Of a stretch of DNA of 64,000 nt, positions 49,356 through 61,343 are shown one piece after another. Every line of letters begins with the position of its first letter. Position 1 is the first letter of the stretch. The stretch covers positions 44,193,196 to 44,257,195 of the forward strand of contig NC_088708.1 in assembly GCF_963576615.1 (NCBI RefSeq), in the 5' to 3' direction. The notes under the pieces are model-generated. The model was given only the letters and a program-made list of their open reading frames with translations, was not told the origin of the DNA and did not search any database. Source of the stretch: Watersipora subatra. Lineage: Eukaryota > Bryozoa > Gymnolaemata > Cheilostomatida > Watersiporidae. The position numbers were made by a program, and so were the translations under genes.

Positions 49356-49438
49356 GCCAAAACTGGGATTCGAACCCATGCCTTCAGATGTAAACAGCAT
49401 TCTGAACGCAGCTCCTTAGACCACTCAACCATCCTGAT
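49356..49438 (-). pseudogene. tRNA-Leu-like type C
   Basis: Counterpart of 42390, with the same GCCTTCAG mark. Confidence 0.78.
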
Positions 49439-49742
49439 CATGTAGAGCATGGGAATAAAAACTTGTCGATCAGAACTCTGAAATATAAATCCAATCACGA
49501 TACAACACCATCAAACTTTGTTTTGAAACAAGAAAATGAAAATTTTGTAAGGAAACACTAGAACGAGACGCATATAACTATGTGATGTAAGATTTCTAGT
49601 GAAATGGTTTAAGCTAAAAAGACTTAGTTATTAAAATTAATGTAGTACAATGAAAAATCCTGTACCAGTGTAACAGCAAACAAAACGAACTCTTATTTGC
49701 CAAAAAGCACACTTGCTCAATATGATAAACAAAAGGTTACAT

Positions 49743-49825
49743 GTCAGAAGTGGGATTCGAACCCACACCTACAGATGTAGACTGCGACCTGAACGCAGCG
49801 CCTTAGACCACTCGGCCATCCTGAC
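49743..49825 (-). tRNA. tRNA-Leu(CAG), type A
   Basis: Counterpart of 42777 (CACACC only). Confidence 0.88.
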
Positions 49826-50133
49826 CATGTACAGATCCGAGAATAAAGATTTTTGGCTCGAAACTCTAAAATATTCATCATATCAGGTTGCAATGCCATC
49901 AAACATCGTGTTGAAATAATAGAATGAAATGTTACTATGGAAACACTTGAACGAAACACATATGACCATGTGATGAAAGAAATCAAGTGAAATGTTTTAA
50001 GCCAAAAATACAGAGATGATGAAATTAGTGTAGTGAAATTAAAATGTACCCTAATATTGCAGAAAGCTGAAGAGAGTCAAATTTGCTGAGAAACCAACCT
50101 TGGTCAATTTGGGTAACAAAAGAATGCCTGTAT

Positions 50134-50216
50134 ATCAGAAGTGGGATACGAACCCATGCCTACAGATGTAAACTGCATTCTGAACGCACATCCTTAGACA
50201 ACTCAGCCATCCTGAT
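50134..50216 (-). pseudogene. tRNA-Leu-like type B
   Basis: Counterpart of 43168. Confidence 0.78.
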
Positions 50217-50521
50217 CATGTAGAGCTGTAGGAATAAAAGTTTGTCGATCAGAACTCTGAAATATAAATCCAATCACGATACAACACCATCAAACTTTGT
50301 TTTGAAACAAAAAAATGAAAATTTTGTAAGGAAACACTAGACTGAGTTGCATATGACCATGTGATGTAAGATTTCTAGTGAAATGGTTTAAGCTAAAAAG
50401 ACTTAGTTATTAAAATTAATGTAGTACAATGGAAAATCCTGTACCAGTGTAACAGCAAACAAAACGGACTCTTATTTGCCAAAAAGCACGCTTGCTCAAT
50501 ATGATAAACAAAAGGTTACAT

Positions 50522-50604
50522 GTCAGAAGTGGGATTCGAACCCACGCCTGCAGATGTAGACTGCGACCTGAACGCAGCGCCTTAGACCACTCGACCATCC
50601 TGAC
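50522..50604 (-). tRNA. tRNA-Leu(CAG), type A
   Basis: Counterpart of 43556 (GCCTGCAG, CTCGACC). Confidence 0.75.
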
Positions 50605-50909
50605 CATGTACAGGTCCGAGAATAAAGAATTTTGGCTCGAAACTCTAAAATATTCATCATATCAGGTTGCAATGCCATCAAACATCGTGTTGAAATAATT
50701 GAATGAAATGTTACTATGGAAACACTTGAACGAAACACATATGACCATGTGATGAAAGAAATCAAGTGAAATGTTTTAAGCCAAAAATACAGAGACGATG
50801 AAAATAGTGTAGTGAAATTAAAATGTACCCTAATATTGCAGAAAGCTGAAGAGAGTCAAATTTGCTGAGAAGCCAACCTTGGTCAATTTGGGTAACAAAA
50901 AAACTGTAT

Positions 50910-50992
50910 GCCAAAACTGGGATTCGAACCCATGCCTACAGATGTAAACAGCATTCTGAACGCAGCTCCTTAGACCACTCAACCATCCTGAT
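50910..50992 (-). pseudogene. tRNA-Leu-like type C
   Basis: Counterpart of 43944. Confidence 0.78.
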
Positions 50993-51295
50993 CATGTAGA
51001 GCATGGGAATAAAAACTTGTCGATCAGAACTCTGAAATATAAATCCAATCACGATACAACACCATCAAACTTTGTTTTGAAACAAGAAAATGAAAATTTT
51101 GTAAGGAAACACTAGAACGAGACGCATATGACCATGTGATGTAAGATTTCTAGTGAAATGGTTTAAGCTAAAAAGACTTAGTTCTTAAAATTAATGTAGT
51201 ACGATGAAAAATCCTGTACCAGTGTAACAGTAAACTAAACGAACTTTCATCTGCCAAAAAGCACGCTTGCTCAATATGATAAAAAGCGGTTATAA

Positions 51296-51378
51296 GTCAG
51301 AAGTAGGATTCGAACTCCCACCCACAGATGTGGACTGAAACCTGAACGCAGCGCCTTAGACCACTCGGCCACCCTGAC
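51296..51378 (-). pseudogene. tRNA-Leu-like type D
   Basis: AAGTAGGATTCGAACTCCCA, then GTGGACTGAAACCTG; anticodon CAG, stem CTGCG/TTCAG with a mismatch. It occupies the place of the type A locus 44330 of block 1, while the flanks match. Confidence 0.7.
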
Positions 51379-51673
51379 CATGCATAACTTAATTACCAAC
51401 GATTTTTTTCTGAAATGTTATGAAATCAGATTATAACCGCATTAAAATTCCTCCAAACGTTGTATTGATATAAAAAAGTTACAGTACTATGTAGATACTT
51501 ACGGCCAAGTGATAGTACAAAGTCAAGTGAAATGGTTAAACCTAGAAACACTGAGATGATGGACTTAGTCTAGTTAAATCGAAATATACGCTAATATAAC
51601 AGAAAACTAACGCGAGTCAAATTTTCTGAGAACACAACCCTGTTCAATTTGGGTAACAAAAGAATGCCTGTAT

Positions 51674-51756
51674 ATCAGAAGTGAGATACGAACCCATGCC
51701 TACAGATGTAAACTGCATTCTGAACGCAGCTCCTTAGACCACTCAACCATCCTGAT
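51674..51756 (-). pseudogene. tRNA-Leu-like type B/C hybrid
   Basis: Type B T arm and anticodon arm but type C D arm (GCAGCTCC, CACTCAACC); also GTGAGATAC in the T stem. Confidence 0.75.
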
Positions 51757-52061
51757 CATGTAGAGCTGTAGGAATAAAAACTTGTCGATCAGAACTCTGA
51801 AATATAAATCCAATCACGATACAACACCATCAATCTTTGTTTTGAAACAAAAAAATGAAAATTTTGTAAGGAAACACTAGATTGAGTTGCATATAACCAT
51901 GTGATGTAAGATTTCTAGTGAAATGGTTTAAGCTAAAAAGACTTATTTATTAAAATTAATGTAGTATAATGAAAAATCCTGTACCAGTGTAACAGTAAAC
52001 TAAACGAACTTTTATCTTCCAAAAAGCACGCATGCTCAATATGATAAAAGTCCGTTTACAT

Positions 52062-52139
52062 GTCTGGGATTCGAACCCACGCCTACAGATGTAGACTACG
52101 ACCTGAACGCAGCGCCTTAGACCATTCGACCATCCTGAC
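52062..52139 (-). pseudogene. tRNA-Leu(CAG) type A with 5-nt acceptor deletion
   Basis: Same deletion as 45095, but with GCGCCTTAG. Confidence 0.85.
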
Positions 52140-52444
52140 CATGTACAGATCCGAGAATAAAGATTTTTGGCTCGAAACTCTAAAATATTCATCATATCAG
52201 GTTGCAATGCCATCAAACATCGTGTTGAAACAATAAAATGAAATGTTCCTATGGAAACACTTGAATGAAACACATATGACCATGTGATGAAAGAAGTCAC
52301 GTGAAATGTTTTAAGCCAAAAATACAGAGATGATGAAATTAGTGTAGTGAAATTAAAATGTACCCTAATATTGCAGAAAGCTGAAGAGAGTCAAATTTGC
52401 TGAGAAACCAACCTTGGTCAATTTAGGTAACAAAAAAACTGTAT

Positions 52445-52527
52445 GCCAAAACTGGGATTCGAACCCATGCCTACAGATGTAAACAGCATTCTGAATGCAG
52501 CTCCTTAGACCACTCAACCATCCTGAT
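52445..52527 (-). pseudogene. tRNA-Leu-like type C
   Basis: Counterpart of 47022 with GAATGCAG in the anticodon stem. Confidence 0.78.
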
Positions 52528-52832
52528 CATGTAGAGCTTTGGGATTAAAAACTTGTCGATTAGAACTCTGAAATATAAATCCAATCACGATACAACACCA
52601 TCAAACTTTGTTTTGAAACAAGAAAATGAAAATTTTGTAAGGAAACACTAGAACGAGACGCATATGACCATGTGATGTAAGATTTCTAGTGAAATGGTTT
52701 AAGCTAAAAAGACTTAGTTATTAAAATTAATGTAGTACAATGAAAAATCCTGTACCAGTGTAACAGCAAACAAAACGAACTCTTATTTGCCAAAAAGCAC
52801 GCTTGCTCAATATGATAAACAAAAGGTTACAT

Positions 52833-52915
52833 GTCAGAAGTGGGATTCGAACCCACACCTACAGATGTAGACTGCGACCTGAACGCAGCGCTTTAGACCA
52901 CTCGGCCATCCTGAC
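52833..52915 (-). tRNA. tRNA-Leu(CAG), type A
   Basis: Third copy of the 40444/47410 gene. Confidence 0.78.
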
Positions 52916-53223
52916 CATGTACAGGTGCAAGAATAAAGATTTTTGGCTCGAAACTCTAAAATATTCATCATATCAGGTTGCAATGCCATCAAACATCGTG
53001 TTGAAATAATAGAATGAAATGTTACTATTGAAACACTTGAACGAAACACATATGACCATGTGATGAAAGAAATCAAGTGAAATGTTTTAAGCCAAAAATA
53101 CAGAGATGATGAAATTAGTGTAATGAAATTAAAATGTACCCTAATATTGCAAAAAGCTGAAGAGAGTCAAATTTGCTGAGAAACCAACCTTGGTCAATTT
53201 GGGTAACAAAAGAATGCCTGTAT

Positions 53224-53306
53224 ATCAAAAGTGGGATACGAACCCATGCCTACAGATGTAAACTGCATTCTGAACGCAGATCCTTAGACAACTCAGCCAT
53301 CCTGAT
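53224..53306 (-). pseudogene. tRNA-Leu-like type B
   Basis: Third copy of 40835. Confidence 0.78.
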
Positions 53307-53611
53307 CATGTATAGCTTTGGGAATAAAAACTTGTCGATCAGAACTCTGAAATATAAATCCAATCACGATACAACACCATCAAACTTTGTTTTGAAACAA
53401 AAAAATGAAAATTTTGTAAGGAAACACTAGACTGAGTTGCATATGACCATGTGATGTAAGATTTCTAGTGAAATGGTTTAAGCTAAAAAGACTTATTTAT
53501 TAAAATTAATGTAGTATAATGAAAAATCCTGTACCAGTGTAACAGTAAACTAAACGAACTTTTATCTGCCAAAAAGCACGCATGCTCAATATGATAAAAG
53601 TCCGTTTACAT

Positions 53612-53694
53612 GTCAGAAGTGGGATTCGAACCCACGCCTACAGATGTAGACTGCGACCTGAACGCAGCGCCTTAGACCACTCGGCCATCCTGAC
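53612..53694 (-). tRNA. tRNA-Leu(CAG), consensus copy
   Basis: Identical to 34957; third counterpart of 41223. Confidence 0.92.
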
Positions 53695-53999
53695 CATGTA
53701 CAGGTCCGAGAATAAAGATTTTTGGCTGGAAACTCTAAAATATTCATCCTATCAGGTTGCAATGCCATCAAACATCGTGTTGAAATAATAGAATGAAATG
53801 TTACTATGGAAACACTTGAACGAAACACATATGACCATGTGATGAAAGAAATCAAGTGAAATGTTTTAAGCCAAAAATACAGAGACGATGAAAATAGTGT
53901 AGTGAAATTAAAATGTACCCTAATATTGCAGAAAGCTGAAGAGAGTCAAATTTGCTGAGAAGCCAACCTTGGTCATTTTGGGTAACAAAAAAACTGTAT

Positions 54000-54082
54000 G
54001 CCAAAACTGGGATTCGAACCCATGCCTTCAGATGTAAACAGCATTCTGAACGCAGCTCCTTAGACCACTCAACCATCCTGAT
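54000..54082 (-). pseudogene. tRNA-Leu-like type C
   Basis: Carries the GCCTTCAG mark of 42390 and 49356. Here it directly follows the 41223-type locus, because one dimer (48580 and 48968 equivalents) is missing. Confidence 0.78.
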
Positions 54083-54386
54083 CATGTAGAGCATGGGAAT
54101 AAAAACTTGTCGATCAGAACTCTGAAATATAAATCCAATCACGATACAACACCATCAAACTTTGTTTTGAAACAAGAAAATGAAAATTTTGTAAGGAAAC
54201 ACTAGAACGAGACGCATATAACTATGTGATGTAAGATTTCTAGTGAAATGGTTTAAGCTAACAAGACTTAGTTATTAAAATTAATGTAGTACAATGAAAA
54301 ATCCTGTACCAGTGTAACAGCAAACAAAACGAACTCTTATTTGCCAAAAAGCACACTTGCTCAATATGATAAACAAAAGGTTACAT

Positions 54387-54469
54387 GTCAGAAGTGGGAT
54401 TCGAACCCACACCTACAGATGTAGACTGCGACCTGAACGCAGCGCCTTAGACCACTCGGCCATCCTGAC
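54387..54469 (-). tRNA. tRNA-Leu(CAG), type A
   Basis: Third copy of the 42777 gene (CACACC only). Confidence 0.88.
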
Positions 54470-54777
54470 CATGTACAGATCCGAGAATAAAGATTTTTGG
54501 CTCGAAACTCTAAAATATTCATCATATCAGGTTGCAATGCCATCAAACATCGTGTTGAAATAATAGAATGAAATGTTACTATGGAAACACTTGAACGAAA
54601 CACATATGACCATGTGATGAAAGAAATCAAGTGAAATGTTTTAAGCCAAAAATACAGAGATGATGAAATTAGTGTAGTGAAATTAAAATGTACCCTAATA
54701 TTGCAGAAAGCTGAAGAGAGTCAAATTTGCTGAGAAACCAACCTTGGTCAATTTGGGTAACAAAAGAATGCCTGTAT

Positions 54778-54860
54778 ATCAGAAGTGGGATACGAACCCA
54801 TGCCTACAGATGTAAACTGCATTCTGAACGCACATCCTTAGACAACTCAGCCATCCTGAT
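54778..54860 (-). pseudogene. tRNA-Leu-like type B
   Basis: Third copy of 43168. Confidence 0.78.
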
Positions 54861-55165
54861 CATGTAGAGCTGTAGGAATAAAAGTTTGTCGATCAGAACT
54901 CTGAAATATAAATCCAATCACGATACAACACCATCAAACTTTGTTTTGAAACAAAAAAATGAAAATTTTGTAAGGAAACACTAGACTGAGTTGCATATGA
55001 CCATGTGATGTAAGATTTCTAGTGAAATGGTTTAAGCTAAAAAGACTTAGTTCTTAAAATTAATGTAGTACAATGAAAAATCCTGTACCAGTGTAACAGC
55101 AAACAAAACGGACTCTTATTTGCCAAAAAGCACGCTTGCTCAATATGATAAACAAAAGGTTACAT

Positions 55166-55248
55166 GTCAGAAGTGGGATTCGAACCCACGCCTGCAGATG
55201 TAGACTGCGACCTGAACGCAGCGCCTTAGACCACTCGGCCATCCTGAC
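55166..55248 (-). tRNA. tRNA-Leu(CAG), type A
   Basis: Like 43556 but with the consensus D arm (CTCGGCC); the only change is GCCTGCAG in the variable arm. Confidence 0.86.
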
Positions 55249-55553
55249 CATGTACAGGTCCGAGAATAAAGAATTTTGGCTCGAAACTCTAAAATATTCA
55301 TCATATCAGGTTGCAATGCCATTAAACATCGTGTTGAAATAATTGAATGAAATGTTACTATGGAAACACTTGAACGAAACACATATGACCATGTGATGAA
55401 AGAAATCAAGTGAAATGTTTTAAGCCAAAAATACAGAGACGATGAAAATAGTGTAGTGAAATTAAAATGTACCCTAATATTGCAGAAAGCTGAAGAGAGT
55501 CAAATTTGCTGAGAAGCCAACCTTGGTCAATTTGGGTAACAAAAAAACTGTAT

Positions 55554-55636
55554 GCCAAAACTGGGATTCGAACCCATGCCTACAGATGTAAACAGCATTC
55601 TGAACGCAGCTCCTTAGACCACTCAACCATCCTGAT
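55554..55636 (-). pseudogene. tRNA-Leu-like type C
   Basis: Third copy of 43944. Confidence 0.78.
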
Positions 55637-55940
55637 CATGTAGAGCATGGGAATAAAAACTTGTCGATCAGAACTCTGAAATATAAATCCAATCACGATA
55701 CAACACCATCAAACTTTGTTTTGAAACAAGAAAATGAAAATTTTGTAAGGAAACACTAGAACGAGACGCATATGACCATGTGATGTAAGATTTCTAGTGA
55801 AATGGTTTAAGCTAAAAAGACTTAGTTCTTAAAATTAATGTAGTACAATGAAAAATCCTGTACCAGTGTAACAGTAAACTAAACGAACTTTCATCTGCCA
55901 AAAAGCACGCATGCTCAATATGATAAAAGTCCGTTTACAT

Positions 55941-56018
55941 GTCTGGGATTCGAACCCACGCCTACAGATGTAGACTACGACCTGAACGCAGCGCCTCAGA
56001 CCATTCGACCATCCTGAC
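55941..56018 (-). pseudogene. tRNA-Leu(CAG) type A with 5-nt acceptor deletion
   Basis: Same deletion as 45095, with GCGCCTCAG and CATTCGACC. Confidence 0.85.
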
Positions 56019-56323
56019 CATGTACAGGTCCGAGAATAAAGATTTTTGGCTCGAAACTCTAAAATATTCATCATATCAGGTTGCAATGCCATCAAACATC
56101 GTGTTGAAATCATAGAATGAAATGTTACTATGGAAACACTTGAACGAAACACATATGACCATGTGATGAAAGAAATCAAGTGAAATGTTTTAAGCCAAAA
56201 ATACAGAGATGATGAAATTAGTGTAGTGAAATTAAAATGTACCCTAATATTGCAGAAAGCTGAAGAGAGTCAAATTTGCTGAGAAACCAACCTTGGTCAA
56301 TTTGGGTAACAAAAAAACTGTAT

Positions 56324-56406
56324 GCCAAAACTGGGATTCGAACCCATGCCTACAGATGTAAACAGCATTCTGAACGCAGCTCCTTAGACCACTCAACCAT
56401 CCTGAT
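56324..56406 (-). pseudogene. tRNA-Leu-like type C
   Basis: Standard type C; two C loci (55554, 56324) flank the deleted type A locus. Confidence 0.78.
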
Positions 56407-56709
56407 CATGTAGAGCATGGGAATAAAAACTTGTCGATCAGAACTCTGAAATATAAATCCAATCACGATACAACACCATCAAACTTTGTTTTGAAACAAG
56501 AAAATGAAAATTTTGTAAGGAAACACTAGAACGAGACGCATATGACCATGTGATGTAAGATTTCTAGTGAAATGGTTTAAGCTAAAAAGACTTAGTTCTT
56601 AAAATTAATGTAGTACGATGAAAAATCCTGTACCAGTGTAACAATAAACTAAACGAACTTTCATCTGCCAAAAAGCACGCTTGCTCAATATGATAAAAAG
56701 CGGTTATAA

Positions 56710-56792
56710 GTCAGAAGTAGGATTCGAACTCCCACCCACAGATGTGGACTGAAACCTGAACGCAGCGCCTTAGACCACTCGGCCACCCTGAC
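56710..56792 (-). pseudogene. tRNA-Leu-like type D
   Basis: Same as 51296, 5,414 bp away. Confidence 0.7.
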
Positions 56793-57087
56793 CATGCATA
56801 ACTTAAATACCAACGATTTTTTTCTGAAATGTTATGAAATCAGATTATAACCGCATTAAAATTCCTCCAAACGTTGTATTGATATAAAAAAGTTACAGTA
56901 CTATGGAGATACTTACGACCAAGTGATAGTACAAAGTCAAGTGAAATGGTTAAACCTAGAAACACTGAGATGATGGACTTAGTCTAGTTAAATCGAAATA
57001 TACGCTAATATAACAGAAAACTAACGCGAGTCAAATTTTCTGAGAACACAACCCTGTTCAATTTGGGTAACAAAAGAATGCCTGTAT

Positions 57088-57170
57088 ATCAGAAGTGGGA
57101 TACGAACCCATGCCTACAGATGTAAACTGCATTCTGAACGCACATCCTTAGACAACTCAGCCATCCTGAT
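57088..57170 (-). pseudogene. tRNA-Leu-like type B
   Basis: Type B with GCACATCC; its partner at 51674 has a C-type D arm, so one of the two was converted. Confidence 0.78.
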
Positions 57171-57475
57171 CATGTATAGCTTTGGGAATAAAAACTTGTC
57201 AATCAGAACTCTGAAATATAAATCCAATCACGATACAACACCATCAAACTTTGTTTTGAAACAAAAAAATGAAAATTTTGTAAGGAAACACTAGATTGAG
57301 TTGGATATAACCATGTGATGTAAGATTTCTAGTGAAATGGTTTAAGCTAAAAAGACTTATTTATTAAAATTAATGTAGTATAATGAAAAATCCTGTACCA
57401 GTGTAACAGTAAACTAAACGAACTTTTATCTTCCAAAAAGCACGCATGCTCAATATGATAAAAGTCCGTTTACAT

Positions 57476-57553
57476 GTCTGGGATTCGAACCCACGCCTAC
57501 AGATGTAGACTACGACCTGAACGCAGCGCCTCAGACCATTCGACCATCCTGAC
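57476..57553 (-). pseudogene. tRNA-Leu(CAG) type A with 5-nt acceptor deletion
   Basis: Fourth copy of the deleted form (GCGCCTCAG, CATTCGACC). Confidence 0.85.
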
Positions 57554-57858
57554 CATGTACAGGTCCGAGAATAAAGATTTTTGGCTCGAAACTCTAAAAT
57601 ATTCATCATATCAGGTTGCAATGCCATCAAACATCGTGTTGAAACAATAAAATGAAATGTTCCTATGGAAACACTTGAATGAAACACATATGACCATGTG
57701 ATGAAAGAAGTCACGTGAAATGTTTTAAGCCAAAAATACAGAGATGATGAAATTAGTGTAGTGAAATTAAAATGTACCCTAATATTGCAGAAAGCTGAAG
57801 AGAGTCAAATTTGCTGAGAAACCAACCTTGGTCAATTTAGGTAACAAAAAAACTGTAT

Positions 57859-57941
57859 GCCAAAACTGGGATTCGAACCCATGCCTACAGATGTAAACAG
57901 CATTCTGAACGCAGCTCCTTAGACCACTCAACCATCCTGAT
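57859..57941 (-). pseudogene. tRNA-Leu-like type C
   Basis: Standard type C; right spacer starts CATGTAGAGCTTTGAG. Confidence 0.78.
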
Positions 57942-58246
57942 CATGTAGAGCTTTGAGATTAAAAACTTGTCGATTAGAACTCTGAAATATAAATCCAATC
58001 ACGATACAACACCATCAAACTTTGTTTTGAAACAAAAAAATGAAAATTTTGTAAGGAAACACTAGACTGAGTTGCATATGACCATGTGATGTAAGATTTC
58101 TAGTGAAATGGTTTAAGCTAAAAAGACTTATTTATTAAAATTAATGTAGTATAATGAAAAATCCTGTACCAGTGTAACAGTAAACTAAACGAACTTTTAT
58201 CTGCCAAAAAGCACGCATGCTCAATATGATAAAAGTCCGTTTACAT

Positions 58247-58329
58247 GTCAGAAGTGGGATTCGAACCCACGCCTACAGATGTAGACTACCACCTGAACGC
58301 AGCGCCTTAGACCATTCGACCATCCTGAC
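58247..58329 (-). pseudogene. tRNA-Leu(CAG) type A, mutated anticodon stem
   Basis: Like 46634 but with TACCACC, which breaks the base pair next to the anticodon loop; also CCATTCGACC. Confidence 0.68.
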
Positions 58330-58634
58330 CATGTACAGATCCGAGAATAAAGATTTTTGGCTCGAAACTCTAAAATATTCATCATATCAGGTTGCAATGC
58401 CATCAAACATCGTGTTGAAACAATAAAATGAAATGTTCCTATGGAAACACTTGAATGAAACACATATGACCATGTGATGAAAGAAGTCACGTGAAATGTT
58501 TTAAGCCAAAAATACAGAGATGATGAAATTAGTGTAGTGAAATTAAAATGTACCCTAATATTGCAGAAAGCTGAAGAGAGTCAAATTTGCTGAGAAACCA
58601 ACCTTGGTCAATTTAGGTAACAAAAAAACTGTAT

Positions 58635-58717
58635 GCCAAAACTGGGATTCGAACCCATGCCTACAGATGTAAACAGCATTCTGAACGCAGCTCCTTAGAC
58701 CACTCAACCATCCTGAT
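58635..58717 (-). pseudogene. tRNA-Leu-like type C
   Basis: Standard type C, 776 bp from the 57859 copy with the same spacer mark. Confidence 0.78.
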
Positions 58718-59022
58718 CATGTAGAGCTTTGAGATTAAAAACTTGTCGATTAGAACTCTGAAATATAAATCCAATCACGATACAACACCATCAAACTTTG
58801 TTTTGAAACAAGAAAATGAAAATTTTGTAAGGAAACACTAGAACGAGACGCATATGACCATGTGATGTAAGATTTCTAGTGAAATGGTTTAAGCTAAAAA
58901 GACTTAGTTATTAAAATTAATGTAGTACAATGAAAAATCCTGTACCAGTGTAACAGCAAACAAAACGAACTCTTATTTGCCAAAAAGCACGCTTGCTCAA
59001 TATGATAAACAAAAGGTTACAT

Positions 59023-59105
59023 GTCAGAAGTAGGATTCGAACCCACGCCTACAGATGTAGACTGCGACCTGAACACAGCGCCTCAGACCACTCGGCCATC
59101 CTGAC
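59023..59105 (-). pseudogene. tRNA-Leu(CAG) type A, mutated
   Basis: GTAGGATTC in the T stem, GAACACAGCG in the anticodon stem and GCGCCTCAG; anticodon CAG retained. Confidence 0.65.
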
Positions 59106-59413
59106 CATGTACAGGTCCGAGAATAACGATTTTTTGTCTCAAAACTCTAAAATATTCATCATATCATGTTGCAATGCCATCAAACATCGTGTTGAAATAA
59201 TAGAATGAAATGTTACTATTGAAACACTTGAACGAAACACATATGACCATGTGATGAAAGAAATCAAGTGAAATGTTTAAGCCAAAAATACAGAGATGAT
59301 GAAATTAGTGTAGTGAAATTAAAATGTACGCTAATTATGCAGAAAGCTGAAGAGAGTCAAATTTGCTGAGAAACCAACCTTGGTCAATTTGGGTAACAAA
59401 AGAATGCCTGTAT

Positions 59414-59496
59414 GCCAAAACTGGAATTCGAACCCATGCCTACAGATGTAAACAGCTTTCTGAACGCAGCTCCTTAGACCACTCAACCATCCTGAT
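59414..59496 (-). pseudogene. tRNA-Leu-like type C
   Basis: Type C with CTGGAATTCG in the T stem and AACAGCTTTCTGAACG in the anticodon stem. Confidence 0.76.
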
Positions 59497-59801
59497 CATG
59501 TAGAGCTTTGTGAATAAAAACTTGTCGATCAGAACTCTGAAATATAAATCCAATCACGATACAACACCATCAAACTTTGTTTTGAAACAAGAAAATGAAA
59601 ATTTTGTAAGGAAACATTAGAACGAGACGCATATGACCATGTGATGTAAGATTTCTAGTGAAATGGTTTAAGCTAAAAAGACTTAGTTCTTAAAATTAAT
59701 GTAGTACGATGAAAAATCCTGTACCAGTGTAACAGTAAACTCAACAAACTTTTATCTGCCAAAAAGCACGCTTGCTCAATATGATAAAAATCCGTTTACA
59801 T

Positions 59802-59884
59802 ATCAGAAGTGGGATTCGAACCTACACCCACAGATGTGGACTGAAACCTGAACGCAGCGCCTTAGACCACTCGGCCACCCTGAC
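59802..59884 (-). pseudogene. tRNA-Leu-like type D
   Basis: ATCAGAAG, T arm GAACCTACACCC, GACTGAAACCTG; anticodon CAG. Confidence 0.68.
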
Positions 59885-60179
59885 CATGCATAACTTAATT
59901 ACCAACGATTTTTTTCTGAAATGTTATTAAATCAGATTATAACCGCATTAAAATTCCTCCAAACGTTGTATTGATATAAAAAAGTTACAGTACTATGTAG
60001 ATACTTACGGCCAAGTGATAGTACAAAGTCAAGTGAAATGGTTAAACCTAGAAACACTGAGATGATGGACTTAGTCTAGTTAAATCGAAATATACGCTAA
60101 TATAACAGAAAACTAAAGCGAGTCAAATTTTCTAAGAACACAACCCTGTTCAATTTGGGTAACAAAATAATGCCTGTAT

Positions 60180-60262
60180 ATCAGAAGTGGGATACGAACC
60201 CACGTCTACAGATGTAAACTGCATTCTGAACGCAGATCCTTAGACAACTCAGCCATCCTGAT
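60180..60262 (-). pseudogene. tRNA-Leu-like type B
   Basis: Type B with CCCACGTCTACAG (T stem closer to type A) and GCAGATCC. Confidence 0.76.
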
Positions 60263-60567
60263 CACGTATAGCTTTGGGAATAAAAACTTGTCGATCAGAA
60301 CTCTGAAATATAAATCCAATCACGATACAACACCATCAAACTTTGTTTTGAAACAAAAAAATGAAAATTTTGTTAGGAAACACTAGACTGAGTTGCATAT
60401 AACTATGTGATGTAAGATTTCTAGTGAAATGGTTTAAGCTAAAAAGACTTAGTTATTAAAATTAATGTAGTACAATGAAGAATCCTGTACCAGTGTAACA
60501 GCAAACAAAACGAACTCTTATTTGCCAAAAAGCGCGCTTGCTCAATATGATAAACAAAAGGTTACAT

Positions 60568-60650
60568 GTCAGAAGTGGGATTCGAACCCACGCCTACAGA
60601 TGTAGACTGCGACCTGAACGCAGCGCCTTAGACCACTCGGCCATCCTGAC
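60568..60650 (-). tRNA. tRNA-Leu(CAG), consensus copy
   Basis: Identical to 34957 over 83 nt. Confidence 0.92.
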
Positions 60651-60955
60651 CATGTACAGGTCCGAGAATAAAGATTTTTGGCTCAAAACTCTAAAATATT
60701 CATCCTATCAGGTTGCAATGCCATCAAACATCGTGTTGAAATAATAGAATGGAATGTTACTATTGAAACACTTGAACGAAACACATATGACCATGTGATG
60801 AAAGAAATCAAGTGAAATGTTTTAAGCCAAAGATACAGAGATGATGAAATTAATGTAGTGAAATTAAAATGTACCCTAATATTGCAGAAAGTTGAAGAGA
60901 GTCAAATTTGCTGAGAAACCAACCTTGGTCAATTTGGGTAACAAAAAAACTGTAT

Positions 60956-61038
60956 GCCAAAACTGGGCTTCGAACCCATGCCTACAGATGTAAACAGCAT
61001 TCTGATTGCAGCTCCTTAGACCACTCAACCATCCTGAT
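60956..61038 (-). pseudogene. tRNA-Leu-like type C
   Basis: Type C with CTGGGCTTCG in the T arm and CTGATTGCAG in the anticodon arm. The loop now reads AATCAGA, which still presents CAG. Confidence 0.74.
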
Positions 61039-61343
61039 CACGTATAGCTTTGGGAATAAAAACTTGTCGATCAGAACTCTGAAATATAAATCCAATCACG
61101 ATACAACACCATCAAACTTTGTTTTGAAACAAAAAAATGAAAATTTTGTTACGAAACACTAGACTGAGTTGCATATAACTATGTGATGTAAGATTTCTAG
61201 TGAAATGGTTTAAGCTAAAAAGACTTAGTTATTCAAATTAATGTAGTACAATGAAAAATCCTGTACCAGTGTAACAGCAAACAAAACGAACTTTTATTTG
61301 CCAAAAAGCACGCATGCTCAATATGATAAAAATTCGTTTACAT

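Larger units (their letters stand above)
47266..52688. repeat. tRNA array super-block 2 (about 5,423 bp)
   Basis: Second copy of the block. It lacks the four loci 45481-46634 of block 1, which shortens it by about 1,543 bp (two dimers). Locus 51296 is type D where block 1 has a type A variant at 44330. Confidence 0.82.
52689..58860. repeat. tRNA array super-block 3 (approximate)
   Basis: Third, rearranged copy. Offsets to block 2 are 5,423 bp for loci 52833-53612, 4,644 bp for 54000-55554 (one 779-bp dimer lost), and 5,414 bp for 56710-57476. Right boundary uncertain. Confidence 0.7.
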
